Origin: Nocardioides thalensis
Lineage (GTDB): Bacteria > Actinomycetota > Actinomycetes > Propionibacteriales > Nocardioidaceae
Assembly: GCF_013410655.1 (NCBI RefSeq)
Contig: NZ_JACCFP010000001.1
Location: 2,937,501-3,001,500, forward strand
DNA length: 64,000 nucleotides
Direction of reading: 5' to 3'
Shown here in pieces: positions 17,540 through 26,453 of this stretch (within the stretch, counting starts at the first letter, position 1; each line of letters starts with the position of its first letter). The notes under the pieces are model-generated. The model was given only the letters and a program-made list of their open reading frames with translations, was not told where the DNA came from and made no database searches. Position numbers and translations under genes: made by a program.

Positions 17540-18868
17540 ATGACTCTTCGCGTTGCGATCGTGGGCGGTGGCCCGGCCGGCATCTACGCCGCGGACATCC
17601 TCACCAAGTCCGAGACGGACGTGTCGGTGGACATCATCGAGCGGCTCCCCGCGCCGTACGGCCTGGTCCGCTACGGCGTCGCGCCGGACCACCCGCGCAT
17701 CAAGGAGATCATCAAGGCGCTCGGCCGCGTGCTCGCCAAGCCCGAGGTGCGGTTCCTCGGCAACGTCGACTTCGGCGTCGACGTCAAGCTCGAGGACCTG
17801 CGCGAGTTCTACGACGCCGTCGTGGTCGCCACCGGCGCGAAGGCCGACCGCGAGCTCGGCATCCCCGGCGAGGAGCTGACGTACGGCGCCGCGGACTTCG
17901 TGTCGTGGTACGACGCGCACCCCGACGACCCGCAGGAGTGGCCGCTCGACGCGACCAGCGTGGCCGTGATCGGCGTGGGCAACGTCGCGCTCGACGTCGC
18001 CCGGGTGCTCGCCAAGACCGGCGAGGAGATGCTGACCACCGACATCCCCGACCACGTCTACGAGGGCCTGAAGGCCAAGACGATCACCGACGTGCACGTC
18101 TTCGCGCGCCGCGGCCCGGCGTACGCGAAGTTCTCGCCGCTGGAGCTGCGCGAGCTCAACCACTCCCCCAACGTCGAGGTGATCGTGCACCCCGAGGGCT
18201 TCGACGTCGACGAGCACGGCATGGAGCACATCGGCAAGCACAAGGCGCAGAAGATGGTGCTCGACACGCTCGCCAATTGGGTCGGCCGCGACCCCGTCGG
18301 CAAGCCGCACCGGATCCACCTGCACTTCGCCGAGGCGCCGGTCGAGGTGCTCGGCCGGGACGGCCGCGTGACGACCCTGCGCACCGAGCGCACCCACTCG
18401 CCGAACGCCGACGGCAACGTCGAGGGCACCGGCCAGCACACGTTCTGGGACGTGCAGGGCGTCTACCGGGCGGTCGGCTACCGCAGCACCGCGCTGCCGG
18501 GCCTCCCGTTCGACGAGCGCTCCGCGGTCGTCCCCAACGACGAGGGCCGGGTCCTCGACCTCGACGGCCGGCCGATCCCCGGCACCTACGTCACCGGCTG
18601 GATCAAGCGCGGCCCGGTCGGCCTCATCGGCCACACCAAGAGCGACGCCGCCCAGACCGTCGAGCACCTGCTCGCCGAGACGACGCCGACCGCCACCGCG
18701 CGGGAGCCCGAGGCGGTCGACGCCTACCTCGCCGAGCGCGGCGTCGACGTCGCGACGTTCGACCACTGGGAGCGCCTCGACCAGCACGAGATCGCCCTGG
18801 GCGAGGCGGCCGGCCGCACCCGGGTCAAGGTCGCGACCCGCGAGGAGATGCTCCGCGCGGGTCGCTGA
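17540..18868 (+). CDS. Ferredoxin-NADP(+) reductase, FprA/adrenodoxin reductase type
   Basis: A 442-residue flavoprotein moving electrons between NADPH and ferredoxins. The FAD motif GGGPAGIYAADIL is at residue 9, followed by the family-defining APYGLVRYGVAPDHPRIK. The NADP site is IGVGNVALDVARVL around 142-155. GTYVTGWIKRGPVGLIGHTKSDA is the conserved C-terminal FAD segment. Length is typical for FprA. It may serve the Rieske or Bfd proteins nearby, or cytochromes P450 elsewhere; that is inference. It is divergent from LysR and probably under its control. Confidence 0.92.
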   Translation: MTLRVAIVGGGPAGIYAADILTKSETDVSVDIIERLPAPYGLVRYGVAPDHPRIKEIIKALGRVLAKPEVRFLGNVDFGVDVKLEDLREFYDAVVVATGAKADRELGIPGEELTYGAADFVSWYDAHPDDPQEWPLDATSVAVIGVGNVALDVARVLAKTGEEMLTTDIPDHVYEGLKAKTITDVHVFARRGPAYAKFSPLELRELNHSPNVEVIVHPEGFDVDEHGMEHIGKHKAQKMVLDTLANWVGRDPVGKPHRIHLHFAEAPVEVLGRDGRVTTLRTERTHSPNADGNVEGTGQHTFWDVQGVYRAVGYRSTALPGLPFDERSAVVPNDEGRVLDLDGRPIPGTYVTGWIKRGPVGLIGHTKSDAAQTVEHLLAETTPTATAREPEAVDAYLAERGVDVATFDHWERLDQHEIALGEAAGRTRVKVATREEMLRAGR

Positions 18869-18880
18869 CCCGGGCCCGGC

Positions 18881-21208
18881 TCAGGCGGCGGTCGTCGCCG
18901 CCGCGTCCACGGTGGCCGGCGCGATCGCCGTGCCGAGGATCTCCCGCACGTCGGAGACGAGGTGCACGGTGACCGCGTCGAGCACCTCGGCGGGCACGTC
19001 GTCGAGGTCCGGCGCGTTGCGCTGCGGGAGGTAGACCTCCGTCAGCCCCGCCCGCTGGGCGGCGAGCAGCTTCTGCTTCACGCCGCCGATCGGCAGCACC
19101 CGGCCGGTCAGCGAGACCTCGCCGGTCATGCCGACCTCGCCCCGGACGGTGCGCCCGGTCAGCAGCGAGACGAGCGCGGTCGTCATCGTGACACCTGCCG
19201 ACGGCCCGTCCTTGGGTACGGCGCCCGCGGGCACGTGCAGGTGGAGCGGCCGGTCGAGCAGCTCGGGAGCGATGCCGAGCTCGTCGGCGTGCGCCCGAAC
19301 GTAGGAGAGCGCGATCTGCGCGGACTCCTTCATCACGTCGCCGAGCTGTCCGGTGATCGTCAGCCCACCCTTGTCGCCCGGGAGCGTCGACGCCTCGATG
19401 TAGAGCACGTCGCCGCCCATCCCGGTCACCGCGAGCCCGGAGGCGACGCCCGGGACCGACGTCCGCTCGTGCGCCTCCGGCGTGAACCGCGGCTTGCCCA
19501 CGAGCTCCTTCAGTGCGGCCTCGTCGATGGTCGTCGGCAGCTCGCCGAGCGCGGCCTTGCGGAACGCCTTGGCCAGCAGTCGCTCGAGGACGCGCACGCC
19601 CGCCTCCCGGGTGTAGTTGGCCGCGAGCTCGCGGAGCGCGTCGTCGGTCACCACGACCTCCTCGGCCGTGACCGCGGCGCGCTCGAGCTGGCGCGGGACG
19701 AGGAAGTCGCGGGCGATCGCGACCTTCTCCTCCTCGGTGTAGCCGTCTATCGTGACCAGCTCCATCCGGTCCAGCAGCGCGCTCGGGATCGTCTCCAGGA
19801 CGTTGGCCGTAGCGATGAACAGGACGTCGGACAGGTCGAGGTCGAGCTCGAGGTAGTGGTCGCGGAACGTGTGGTTCTGCGCCGGGTCGAGCACCTCGAG
19901 CAGCGCGGCCGCGGGATCGCCGCGGAAGTCGCTGCCGACCTTGTCGACCTCGTCGAGCAGCACGACCGGGTTCATCGTCCCGGCCTCCTTGATCGCCCGG
20001 ACGATCCGGCCGGGGAGCGCGCCGACGTACGTCCGCCGGTGACCGCGGATCTCCGCCTCGTCGCGCACGCCGCCGAGCGCGACCCGGACGAACTTCCGCC
20101 CGAGCGCCCGCGCCACCGACTCGCCGAGCGAGGTCTTGCCGACGCCCGGAGGCCCGGCCAGCAGGATCACCGCGCCGGAGCCGCGGCCGCCGACGACGGA
20201 CAGCCCGCGCTCCTCGCGCCGGGCGCGGACGCCGAGGAACTCGACGATCCGCTCCTTGACCTCGTCGAGGCCGTGGTGGTCGGCGTCGAGCACCGCGCGG
20301 GCGTCGGTCAGCGACGTGCGGTCGGCGGTGCGCTCGTTCCAGGGGAGGTCGAGCACGGTGTCGAGCCAGGTGCGGATCCAGCCGCCCTCGGGGCTCTGGT
20401 CGCTGCTGCGCTCCAGCTTGTCGACCTCGCGCAGCGCGGCCTCCCGCACCGCCTCCGGGAGGTCGGCGGCCTCGACGCGCGCCCGGTAGTCGCCTGGACT
20501 GCCGGTGCCCTCGCCATCTTCGTCTTCGCCGAGCTCCTTGCGGATCGCACGGAGCTGCTCGCGGAGCAGGTACTCGCGGTTGCGCTTCTCGACCGACTCG
20601 CGGACGTCCTCGCTGATCTTGTCGTTGACCTCGTTCTCGGCGAGGAAGTCGCGGGTCCACTCGACGAGCAGCTCGAGCCGCTGCTCGACGTCCGGCGTCT
20701 CGAGCAGCTCGCGCTTGCGGTCGTTGGACAGGTACGGCGCCCAGCCCGCGGTGTCGGCGAGGGCCGACGGGTCGTCGATGCCGTTGACGCCGTCGATGAT
20801 CTGCCAGGCCTCCCGCTTCTGGAGGACGGCGACGACGAGCTTCTTGTAGTCGGCGGCGAGCTCGCGGACGCGGGCCGTCGGGGCCGGCGTCTCGACCGGC
20901 TCGACCTCGACCCACAGCGCGGCACCGGGGCCGGTCACGCCGCTGCCGATGCGGGCGCGCCCGCCGGTGCGCAGGAGTGCGGCGGGACCGCCGCCGCGGA
21001 ACTTCCCGACCTTCTCCAGGGCGGCGACCACGCCGTACGACGCGTAGCGGTCGTCGAGCCGCGGCGCGACCAGGATCTCGTCGAGATCGGCGGCACGGGC
21101 GGCGTCGACGGCGGCCTGGGCGGTCTCGTCGAGCTCGATCGGCACCACCATCCCGGGGAGGAGGACGACGTCGTCGAGGAGAAGGAGGGGCAGGCGCCTC
21201 AAGGACAT
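18881..21208 (-). CDS. lon: ATP-dependent Lon protease
   Basis: A 775-residue LonA protease that unfolds and degrades damaged or regulatory proteins in the cytoplasm. The N-terminal substrate domain runs to about 300. Walker A is GPPGVGKTSL and Walker B VVLLDEVDKVG. The catalytic dyad is Ser670 (DGPSAGV) and Lys713 (GGVKQK). Length is normal. The ATG at 21208 has AGAGGG upstream. A HAIR-type inverted repeat lies 17-45 bp before the start, so expression is probably controlled by the heat-shock repressor HspR. The gene is convergent with the FprA-type gene. Confidence 0.97.
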   Translation of the reverse strand: MSLRRLPLLLLDDVVLLPGMVVPIELDETAQAAVDAARAADLDEILVAPRLDDRYASYGVVAALEKVGKFRGGGPAALLRTGGRARIGSGVTGPGAALWVEVEPVETPAPTARVRELAADYKKLVVAVLQKREAWQIIDGVNGIDDPSALADTAGWAPYLSNDRKRELLETPDVEQRLELLVEWTRDFLAENEVNDKISEDVRESVEKRNREYLLREQLRAIRKELGEDEDGEGTGSPGDYRARVEAADLPEAVREAALREVDKLERSSDQSPEGGWIRTWLDTVLDLPWNERTADRTSLTDARAVLDADHHGLDEVKERIVEFLGVRARREERGLSVVGGRGSGAVILLAGPPGVGKTSLGESVARALGRKFVRVALGGVRDEAEIRGHRRTYVGALPGRIVRAIKEAGTMNPVVLLDEVDKVGSDFRGDPAAALLEVLDPAQNHTFRDHYLELDLDLSDVLFIATANVLETIPSALLDRMELVTIDGYTEEEKVAIARDFLVPRQLERAAVTAEEVVVTDDALRELAANYTREAGVRVLERLLAKAFRKAALGELPTTIDEAALKELVGKPRFTPEAHERTSVPGVASGLAVTGMGGDVLYIEASTLPGDKGGLTITGQLGDVMKESAQIALSYVRAHADELGIAPELLDRPLHLHVPAGAVPKDGPSAGVTMTTALVSLLTGRTVRGEVGMTGEVSLTGRVLPIGGVKQKLLAAQRAGLTEVYLPQRNAPDLDDVPAEVLDAVTVHLVSDVREILGTAIAPATVDAAATTAA

Positions 21209-21224
21209 GATGGAAACCCTCTTT

Positions 21225-21253
21225 CGGAGTTGAGTGATGTGGACTCAACTCCG
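21225..21253. promoter_or_regulatory. HAIR element (HspR-type operator) of lon
   Basis: An 11-bp inverted repeat (cggagttgagt and actcaactccg) with a 7-base spacer. Its core GTTGAGT-N7-ACTCAAC differs from the HAIR consensus CTTGAGT-N7-ACTCAAG only at the outermost base pair. HspR represses lon through HAIR in Streptomyces, so the location fits established knowledge. Confidence 0.8.
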
Positions 21254-21340
21254 GGTGCGATCCGGGCGTTCCCGGCGCGGTTCCGCTGGGGGCGAACAGC
21301 CCGACCGGTGACCGGCGTCACCTGTCCAGGGCGGCGTTCT

Positions 21341-21359
21341 TTAGGGTAGCCTCACCTCA
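21341..21359 (+). promoter_or_regulatory. IdeR/DtxR iron box upstream of bfd
   Basis: The 19-mer TTAGGGTAGCCTCACCTCA matches the IdeR/DtxR consensus TTAGGTTAGSCTAACCTAA at 16 of 19 positions. It is 29 bp before the Bfd-like gene. Iron-bound IdeR could repress bfd directly, and perhaps influence bfr downstream. Confidence 0.7.
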
Positions 21360-21388
21360 AGCAAGCCCATCCGGAACGGGAGTACGGC

Positions 21389-21592
21389 GTGATCGTCTGC
21401 CAGTGCCGCGTCGTCAGCGACAGAGCGGTCGATACCGCCGTCGCCGACGGTGCCCGCACGGTCGCCGCCGTCTGCCGCGCCACCGGCGCCGCCCAGGACT
21501 GCGGCTCGTGCATCTTCACGGTCAAGGCGCTGGTCTGCCAGCACCACGCGCGCGAGGACGCCGTGCTCGCCGCCGACGGCGCCGCCAGCTGA
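21389..21592 (+). CDS. bfd: Bacterioferritin-associated ferredoxin-like [2Fe-2S] protein
   Basis: A 67-residue BFD-like ferredoxin. Four cysteines in the CxC...CxxC pattern (Cys4, Cys6, Cys38, Cys41) would bind a [2Fe-2S] cluster. Bfd docks on bacterioferritin and reduces the stored iron for release. The bacterioferritin gene is 92 bp downstream on the same strand, which fits. The GTG at 21389 has a GGGAG ribosome site. An IdeR box just upstream suggests induction under iron starvation. Confidence 0.88.
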   Translation: MIVCQCRVVSDRAVDTAVADGARTVAAVCRATGAAQDCGSCIFTVKALVCQHHAREDAVLAADGAAS

Positions 21593-21684
21593 TCGTCGGA
21601 CGAACCGGGGCCTGAGTCTGGCCTTAGCCGGGGGTCGGGATGCGACCATCGGGTCCTCGGACCCCACTCCCGCGGAGGTAGACG

Positions 21685-22170
21685 GTGCAGCCTGTTAGCC
21701 CTCGGATCGTCGAGATGTTCAATGACGCGCTCACGTTCGAGCTCACCGTCACCAACACCTACTTCCTGCATGCGCGCATGCTCGACAACTGGGGCCTGCC
21801 CAAGCTGGGGAAGGTGTTCTACGAGCTGTCGATCGACGAGATGAAGGACGCCGACGACCTCATCAACCGGATCCTGATGTTCGACGGCCACCCCAACGTG
21901 CAGAAGCTCAACGCCATCACCGTGGGCGAGACCGCCGAGGAGATGCTGCGGCTGGCTCTGGAGAGCGAGAAGGCCGCCGTCGCGCAGTTCAACGCCTCGG
22001 CCAAGGAGTGCCACGAGCTCGGCGACCACGGCTCCGCCGCGGTGTTCGAGGAGATGGTCCGCGACGAGGAGAAGCACGCCGACTGGTTCGAGAGCCAGCT
22101 CGACGCGATCGAGCGCGTCGGCGCCGAGCAGTACCTCGCCCAGCAGATCACCGCGGGCGAGGCACCGTAG
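21685..22170 (+). CDS. bfr: Bacterioferritin
   Basis: A 161-residue bacterioferritin, the subunit of the 24-mer haem-containing iron store. Haem ligand Met53 is present. Ferroxidase ligands matching E. coli Bfr are Glu19, Glu52, Glu93, Glu128 and His131, with Tyr26 conserved. The position of E. coli His54 is Asp55 here (EMKDAD instead of EMKHAD), which would change the di-iron site. The GTG at 21685 follows GGAGGTAGAC. It is next to bfd, its likely electron donor. Confidence 0.93.
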   Translation: MQPVSPRIVEMFNDALTFELTVTNTYFLHARMLDNWGLPKLGKVFYELSIDEMKDADDLINRILMFDGHPNVQKLNAITVGETAEEMLRLALESEKAAVAQFNASAKECHELGDHGSAAVFEEMVRDEEKHADWFESQLDAIERVGAEQYLAQQITAGEAP

Positions 22171-22188
22171 CCCCGGTCCCGACCTCGG

Positions 22189-23790
22189 TCACGAGGCGCG
22201 CTGCAGCTCCCAGCTCCACGTCGCCGTCCCCTCGGGCGCGTTCATCGGCACGTACGTCGCCGTACCCGACAGCTCGGTGACCGGGCCCTGCGGGAGCGCC
22301 TGGTCGTCGGCCTCGGCGGCGTTGGTGTTCATCGGGTTGTAGACGATGGTCTCCGGCTCCGCGTGGGGGCAGTCGATCACGACCTCGGCCGTGACGGTGG
22401 TGCGCCAGAGGCTGACCGAGTACTCGCCCTCCCAGTCGAAGTGCGCCATCTCCGCGCGGCCGTCGAGGGTCGCGGCGCCGTCGTACACACAGCCGGAGGC
22501 GCTGGTGCCGGACACGGTCCAGGCGATGTCGGCGTCGCCCAGCCAGTAGTAGCCGGCGGCCTGCTCGTCCATGTCGATCGTCGCCGACCAGGTCTCGGTC
22601 ACGCCACCGGAGTGGACCAGGGTGCCGTCAGCCGTGCCGGTCCAGTCACCGGAGTCACCACGGCAGTTGATCTTGGTCTCGACGTCGGACTGGCACAGGT
22701 CGGGGTCCTCCGAGCTCGGCGCGGGGGTCCCGAGCGGGCCGCCGTCGCAGGTGTCGGTGCCGGCGCCGCCGGAGCAGGTGTCGGCACCCTCCTCGCCGAA
22801 GAGGCTGTCGTTGCCGTCGCCGCCGGTCAGGGCGTCGTCGCCCTCGCCGGCGCGCGCGGTGTCGGAACCGTCGCCCCCGTCGAGCTGGTCGTCCCACAGG
22901 CTCCCGGTCAGGACGTCGTCGTCGGCGCCGCCGTCGGCCATCGAGCCGACCTCGACGAGCGTGAGCCGGTCCTTGCCCGCGCCGCCGAACAGCGCGGTGT
23001 CCTTGGTCTCGCCGGTGGTCATGGTGTCGTTGCCGGTGCCGCCCTGGGCCCAGCCGCCGTCGCCGTCACCGAGGTCGACGGTGTCGTTGCCGGGGCCGGC
23101 GTCGACGTAGTCCCGGCTGCCCTGCCCGAGGATCTCGTCGTTGCCCGAGCCGCCGCGCACCGGCTTGGCCGGGCTGCCGTCCAGGCCGCCGCCGGCCTCG
23201 ATCGTGTCGTTGCCGGCACCACCGTCGATGTCCGCGTCGCGGTTCCAGTGACCGTCGATGTAGTCATCGCCGTCGCCGCCGTGGAGCACGACGCCTGGCC
23301 AGCGCGACAGCAGGCGGTCGTCGTCGGCGCCGCCCTCGAGGACGACGCCCGCCTCGTTGCCGGTCAGGGTGTCGTCGCCGGTGCCGCCGTCGAGGCGGGC
23401 CTCGTCGCTGCCTCCGATGAGGGTGTCGTCGCCTGAGCCGCCCGAGACGACGTCGTCGTGCCCGGTGCTGCTGTCGAGCTCGTCGCCGCCGCTCTCGCCG
23501 AGGATCCGGTCGGCGCCGTTGCCGGCGTGGACCTCGTCGGCGCCGCCGCCCGCGCAGACCAGGTCGTCGCCGCCGCGCGCGGAGACGTTGTCGTTGCCGC
23601 CACCGGCCCAGATCACGTCGCGGCCGTTGGTCCCGGCCAGCGTGTCGGATCCGGAGGTGCCGACGATGGTCGCCTGCACCCCCTGGCAGCGGGGCGTCGC
23701 GGCGTGGGCGGCGGTGACGCCGACAAGAGCGGACGAGGTGAGGGCGGCGCCCAGGACGACGGAGCCGGTGACCGGCAGCATGATCTTCAC
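22189..23790 (-). CDS. Secreted RTX-type calcium-binding repeat protein
   Basis: A protein of about 533 residues with a signal peptide (KIMLPVTGSVVLGAAL... ending AAHA). From about residue 40 to 350 it holds nearly twenty degenerate GGxGxDxxx RTX nonapeptide repeats, which fold into a calcium-binding beta roll outside the cell. The last 180 residues are a different, cysteine-containing region with no recognised domain. No protease or lipase domain is seen and no type I secretion genes are near, so Sec export is likely. The start is uncertain: GTG at 23790 is used, but GTG at 23814 and ATG at 23781 are possible. Confidence 0.8.
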   Translation of the reverse strand: MKIMLPVTGSVVLGAALTSSALVGVTAAHAATPRCQGVQATIVGTSGSDTLAGTNGRDVIWAGGGNDNVSARGGDDLVCAGGGADEVHAGNGADRILGESGGDELDSSTGHDDVVSGGSGDDTLIGGSDEARLDGGTGDDTLTGNEAGVVLEGGADDDRLLSRWPGVVLHGGDGDDYIDGHWNRDADIDGGAGNDTIEAGGGLDGSPAKPVRGGSGNDEILGQGSRDYVDAGPGNDTVDLGDGDGGWAQGGTGNDTMTTGETKDTALFGGAGKDRLTLVEVGSMADGGADDDVLTGSLWDDQLDGGDGSDTARAGEGDDALTGGDGNDSLFGEEGADTCSGGAGTDTCDGGPLGTPAPSSEDPDLCQSDVETKINCRGDSGDWTGTADGTLVHSGGVTETWSATIDMDEQAAGYYWLGDADIAWTVSGTSASGCVYDGAATLDGRAEMAHFDWEGEYSVSLWRTTVTAEVVIDCPHAEPETIVYNPMNTNAAEADDQALPQGPVTELSGTATYVPMNAPEGTATWSWELQRAS

Positions 23791-23913
23791 GATGACTGGA
23801 TACCTGCGCCCCACCGCCGGGATGCGGGAACGGCCCCCCAGTTCCTCCCTTCGGAGGAGGGATCTCCCACCTCCGGCGAGGGCCCCTCACCGCGCGCGTG
23901 GCAGAGTGCGCGC

Positions 23914-24363
23914 GTGGACGCTCTCCAGGACCGCTACTTCGCCGACCTCCCCTGCTTCGGGTGCGGGCCGGCGAACGAGAAGGGCCTCCGGCTGAAGTCG
24001 TACGACGAGGGCGACGGCACGGTCGTCGCGACCTTCACGCCGTGGCCGGAGCACGACAACGGCGCGGGCTTCCTCAACGGCGGCATCATCGCGACGGTGC
24101 TCGACTGCCACAGCGGCGCGGCGGTCACGCACAAGGCCTTCGCGCACGGCTGGGAGCCGTTGGGCGGAGCCCTGCTGCCCTTCGTGACGGCGGGCATCGA
24201 CGTCCGCTACAAGCGCCCGGCTCCGCTGCGCGACAGCGTGTCGCTCGTCGCGACCATCTCCGCGGCCGACGAGTCGGCGATCACCGCCGAGGTGCGGCTC
24301 GAGCACGACGGCAAGGTCCGCGCCGAGGCGACGGCACTCTGGAAGCGCTGGCGGCCGCGGTGA
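23914..24363 (+). CDS. PaaI-like hotdog-fold thioesterase
   Basis: A 149-residue hotdog thioesterase-like protein. It starts with the CFGCGPANEKGL motif common in this branch, followed by the central helix region NGGIIATVLDCHSG, and ends with LEHDGKVRAEATALWKRW. It probably hydrolyses an acyl-CoA. The GTG at 23914 is chosen because it precedes the conserved start. Its stop overlaps the galactokinase GTG by 4 bp (GTGA), so the two are translated together, although the functional link is not obvious. Confidence 0.8.
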   Translation: MDALQDRYFADLPCFGCGPANEKGLRLKSYDEGDGTVVATFTPWPEHDNGAGFLNGGIIATVLDCHSGAAVTHKAFAHGWEPLGGALLPFVTAGIDVRYKRPAPLRDSVSLVATISAADESAITAEVRLEHDGKVRAEATALWKRWRPR

Positions 24364-25433
24364 GCGTGCGCTGGCGCGCGCCGGGGCGCGTCAACCTGAT
24401 CGGCGAGCACACCGACTACAACGCCGGGCTCGCCCTCCCGTTCGCCCTCGCCCAGGGCTGCACCGCGACGGCGGCGACGGCCGACGGGTTCGCTGCGCGA
24501 TCGGCCCAGCACGGGCACACCGTGGAGGTCGACAGCCTCGGCGAGCTGCCGGACGGCTGGGTCCGCTACGTCCTCGGCCCGGCGAAGGTGCTGCGCGACC
24601 GTGGCCACGACGTGCCGCCGGTCCGCGTGGAGATCGACAGCGACGTGCCCGTCGGGGCGGGTCTCTCCTCCTCGGCCGCAGTCGTGTGCTCGGTGACCGG
24701 CGCACTGTCCGACCTGCTGGGCCTCGACCTCGGCGCCGACGACCTGCTCGCCGTCTCCCGCGCGGCGGAGAACGACGTGGTCGGCGCACCGACGGGCGGC
24801 CTCGACCAGCTCGCCTCGCTCCGCAGCCGCGACGGGCACGTGCTGCTGTGCGACTTCGCCGACCTCTCGACCGAGCCGGTGCCGTTCGCACCCGCCGACC
24901 ACGGGCTGCGGGTGCTGGTCGTCGACACCCGCGTCGAGCACGGCCACGTCGACGGCGAGTACGCGGCGCGGCGTACCTCCTGCGAGGAGGCGGCACGCCG
25001 CCTCGGGGTGGCCAGCCTCCGCGACGTCACGGACCCCGGCACGCTCGACCGGCTCGACGACGACGTGCTGCGCCGCCGCGCCCGCCACGTCGTGACCGAG
25101 AACGACCGCGTCCGCGCCGTGGTCGACCTCCTGCGGCGCGGCGACCTCGCGGCGACGGGCCCGCTGCTGTCGTCGTCGCACGCGTCGCTGCGCGACGACT
25201 TCGAGGTCACGGTGCCGGCGCTCGACCTCGCGGCCGAGACCCTCGTGGAGGCAGGCGCCGTCGGTGCGCGGATGACCGGCGGTGGGTTCGGCGGGTGCGT
25301 CATCGCGCTGGTGCCCGACGAGCGGGTCGCGGCGGCGACGTCGGCGGTGGAGGTCGCGTTCGCCGCGGCGGGGCTCGGGGCGCCGGTGGCCTTCACGGCG
25401 CACCCGTCGGCGGGCGCCCACCGCCTGTCCTAG
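24360..25433 (+). CDS. galK: Galactokinase
   Basis: A 357-residue GHMP kinase. The galactokinase signature GRVNLIGEHTDYNAG is at residues 9-23, the ATP-binding loop GAGLSSSAA near 101, and MTGGGFGGC near 306. It would phosphorylate galactose to galactose 1-phosphate in the Leloir pathway. It is slightly shorter than E. coli GalK. No galT or galE is adjacent; instead it is coupled to a thioesterase gene by a GTGA overlap. Substrate could be another sugar, but the signature is that of galactokinase. Confidence 0.9.
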   Translation: MSVRWRAPGRVNLIGEHTDYNAGLALPFALAQGCTATAATADGFAARSAQHGHTVEVDSLGELPDGWVRYVLGPAKVLRDRGHDVPPVRVEIDSDVPVGAGLSSSAAVVCSVTGALSDLLGLDLGADDLLAVSRAAENDVVGAPTGGLDQLASLRSRDGHVLLCDFADLSTEPVPFAPADHGLRVLVVDTRVEHGHVDGEYAARRTSCEEAARRLGVASLRDVTDPGTLDRLDDDVLRRRARHVVTENDRVRAVVDLLRRGDLAATGPLLSSSHASLRDDFEVTVPALDLAAETLVEAGAVGARMTGGGFGGCVIALVPDERVAAATSAVEVAFAAAGLGAPVAFTAHPSAGAHRLS

Positions 25434-25463
25434 GGCACCGCCTCGCGCTGGTACTCCCTCGAT

Positions 25464-25486
25464 CCATCGAGATCCACGATCGATGG
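25464..25486. promoter_or_regulatory. Inverted repeat upstream of EamA exporter
   Basis: Arms ccatcga and tcgatgg with a 9-base spacer lie 52 bp before the EamA gene; a further catcgatcg lies at about 25509. The site is a candidate operator for an unknown regulator. Confidence 0.35.
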
Positions 25487-25537
25487 GATGAAAAGCATGT
25501 GTTGGACTCATCGATCGTTCCGGCGGACGCTGGAGCC

Positions 25538-26446
25538 ATGACCACGAGCACCGTCCCCGCGACCACCGCCGTCACCGCGCTCGCACCTGCGGTGTGGGGC
25601 ACGACCTACCTCGTCACCACCGAGCTGCTGCCGCCCGGCCATCCCCTCCTCGCAGGTCTGCTCCGCGCGCTCCCGGCCGGGCTGCTGGTGCTCGCCGTGC
25701 TGCGGGTGCTCCCCCGCGGCGAATGGTGGTGGCGCTCGCTCGTGCTCGGTGCCCTCAACATCGGCTTCTTCTTCCCGCTGCTGTTCGTCTCCGCGGAGCG
25801 GCTCCCCGGCGGGGTCGCCGCCACGCTCGGCGCGGTGCAGCCGATCGTCGTCGCTGTACTCGCCGTCGTGGTGCTCGGCGAGGCGCCCTCACGCTGGCGG
25901 ATCGGCTGGGGCATGGCGGGCGCGGCCGGCGTCGGACTGGTGGTGCTCGGTCCCGACGCCGCGCTCGACCCCGTCGGCGTCCTCGCGGGCGTCGCCGGCG
26001 CGCTGTCGATGGCCCTGGGCGTGACGCTCACCAAGCGCTGGGGACGCCCCGAGGGCGTCAACCCGGTCGCGTTCGCCGGCTGGCAGCTGACCGGCGGCGG
26101 CCTGGTGCTGCTGCCACTCACGGCGCTGGTCGAGGGCGCTCCCCCGGCGATCGACGGCCAGGCGGCGGGCGGGTACCTCTGGCTCGGCGTCATCGGCGGG
26201 CTCGCGGCCTACGTGCTGTGGTTCCGCGGGATCGGCCGCCTCCCGGTCGCGTCCGTCGCGCTGCTCGGCCTGCTCTCGCCGCTCGTCGCCGCGGCGCTCG
26301 GCGCCGTCGTGCTCGGCGAGACGTTCGGCCCGCTCCAGGCGATCGGGTTCGGGCTCGCGCTCACCGCCCTGGTCGCCGGCCAGCTCACGCCGACGCGCCG
26401 TGTGGCCCCCACCGTGGCCGCACCTCGTTTGGCCCCTGGCCGATGA
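25538..26446 (+). CDS. EamA-family (DMT) transporter
   Basis: A 302-residue membrane protein with ten predicted helices in two EamA repeats (about 15-140 and 150-290). Typical phrases are AVWGTTYLVTTELLPPGHPLLAGLLRA (read in part) and LGEAPSRWRIGWGMAGAAGVGLVVLG. Such proteins usually export amino acids or metabolites. The ATG at 25538 has TGGAG upstream. The gene is 7 bp upstream of the GH18 gene and may be in one transcript with it. Confidence 0.85.
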   Translation: MTTSTVPATTAVTALAPAVWGTTYLVTTELLPPGHPLLAGLLRALPAGLLVLAVLRVLPRGEWWWRSLVLGALNIGFFFPLLFVSAERLPGGVAATLGAVQPIVVAVLAVVVLGEAPSRWRIGWGMAGAAGVGLVVLGPDAALDPVGVLAGVAGALSMALGVTLTKRWGRPEGVNPVAFAGWQLTGGGLVLLPLTALVEGAPPAIDGQAAGGYLWLGVIGGLAAYVLWFRGIGRLPVASVALLGLLSPLVAAALGAVVLGETFGPLQAIGFGLALTALVAGQLTPTRRVAPTVAAPRLAPGR

Positions 26447-26453
26447 TCGGGAC

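Noticed and set aside
22700..23600. Possible CRISPR or tandem DNA repeat
   Set aside because: The periodicity is that of codons for RTX nonapeptides in one reading frame; units vary in sequence and there are no constant repeats with unique spacers.
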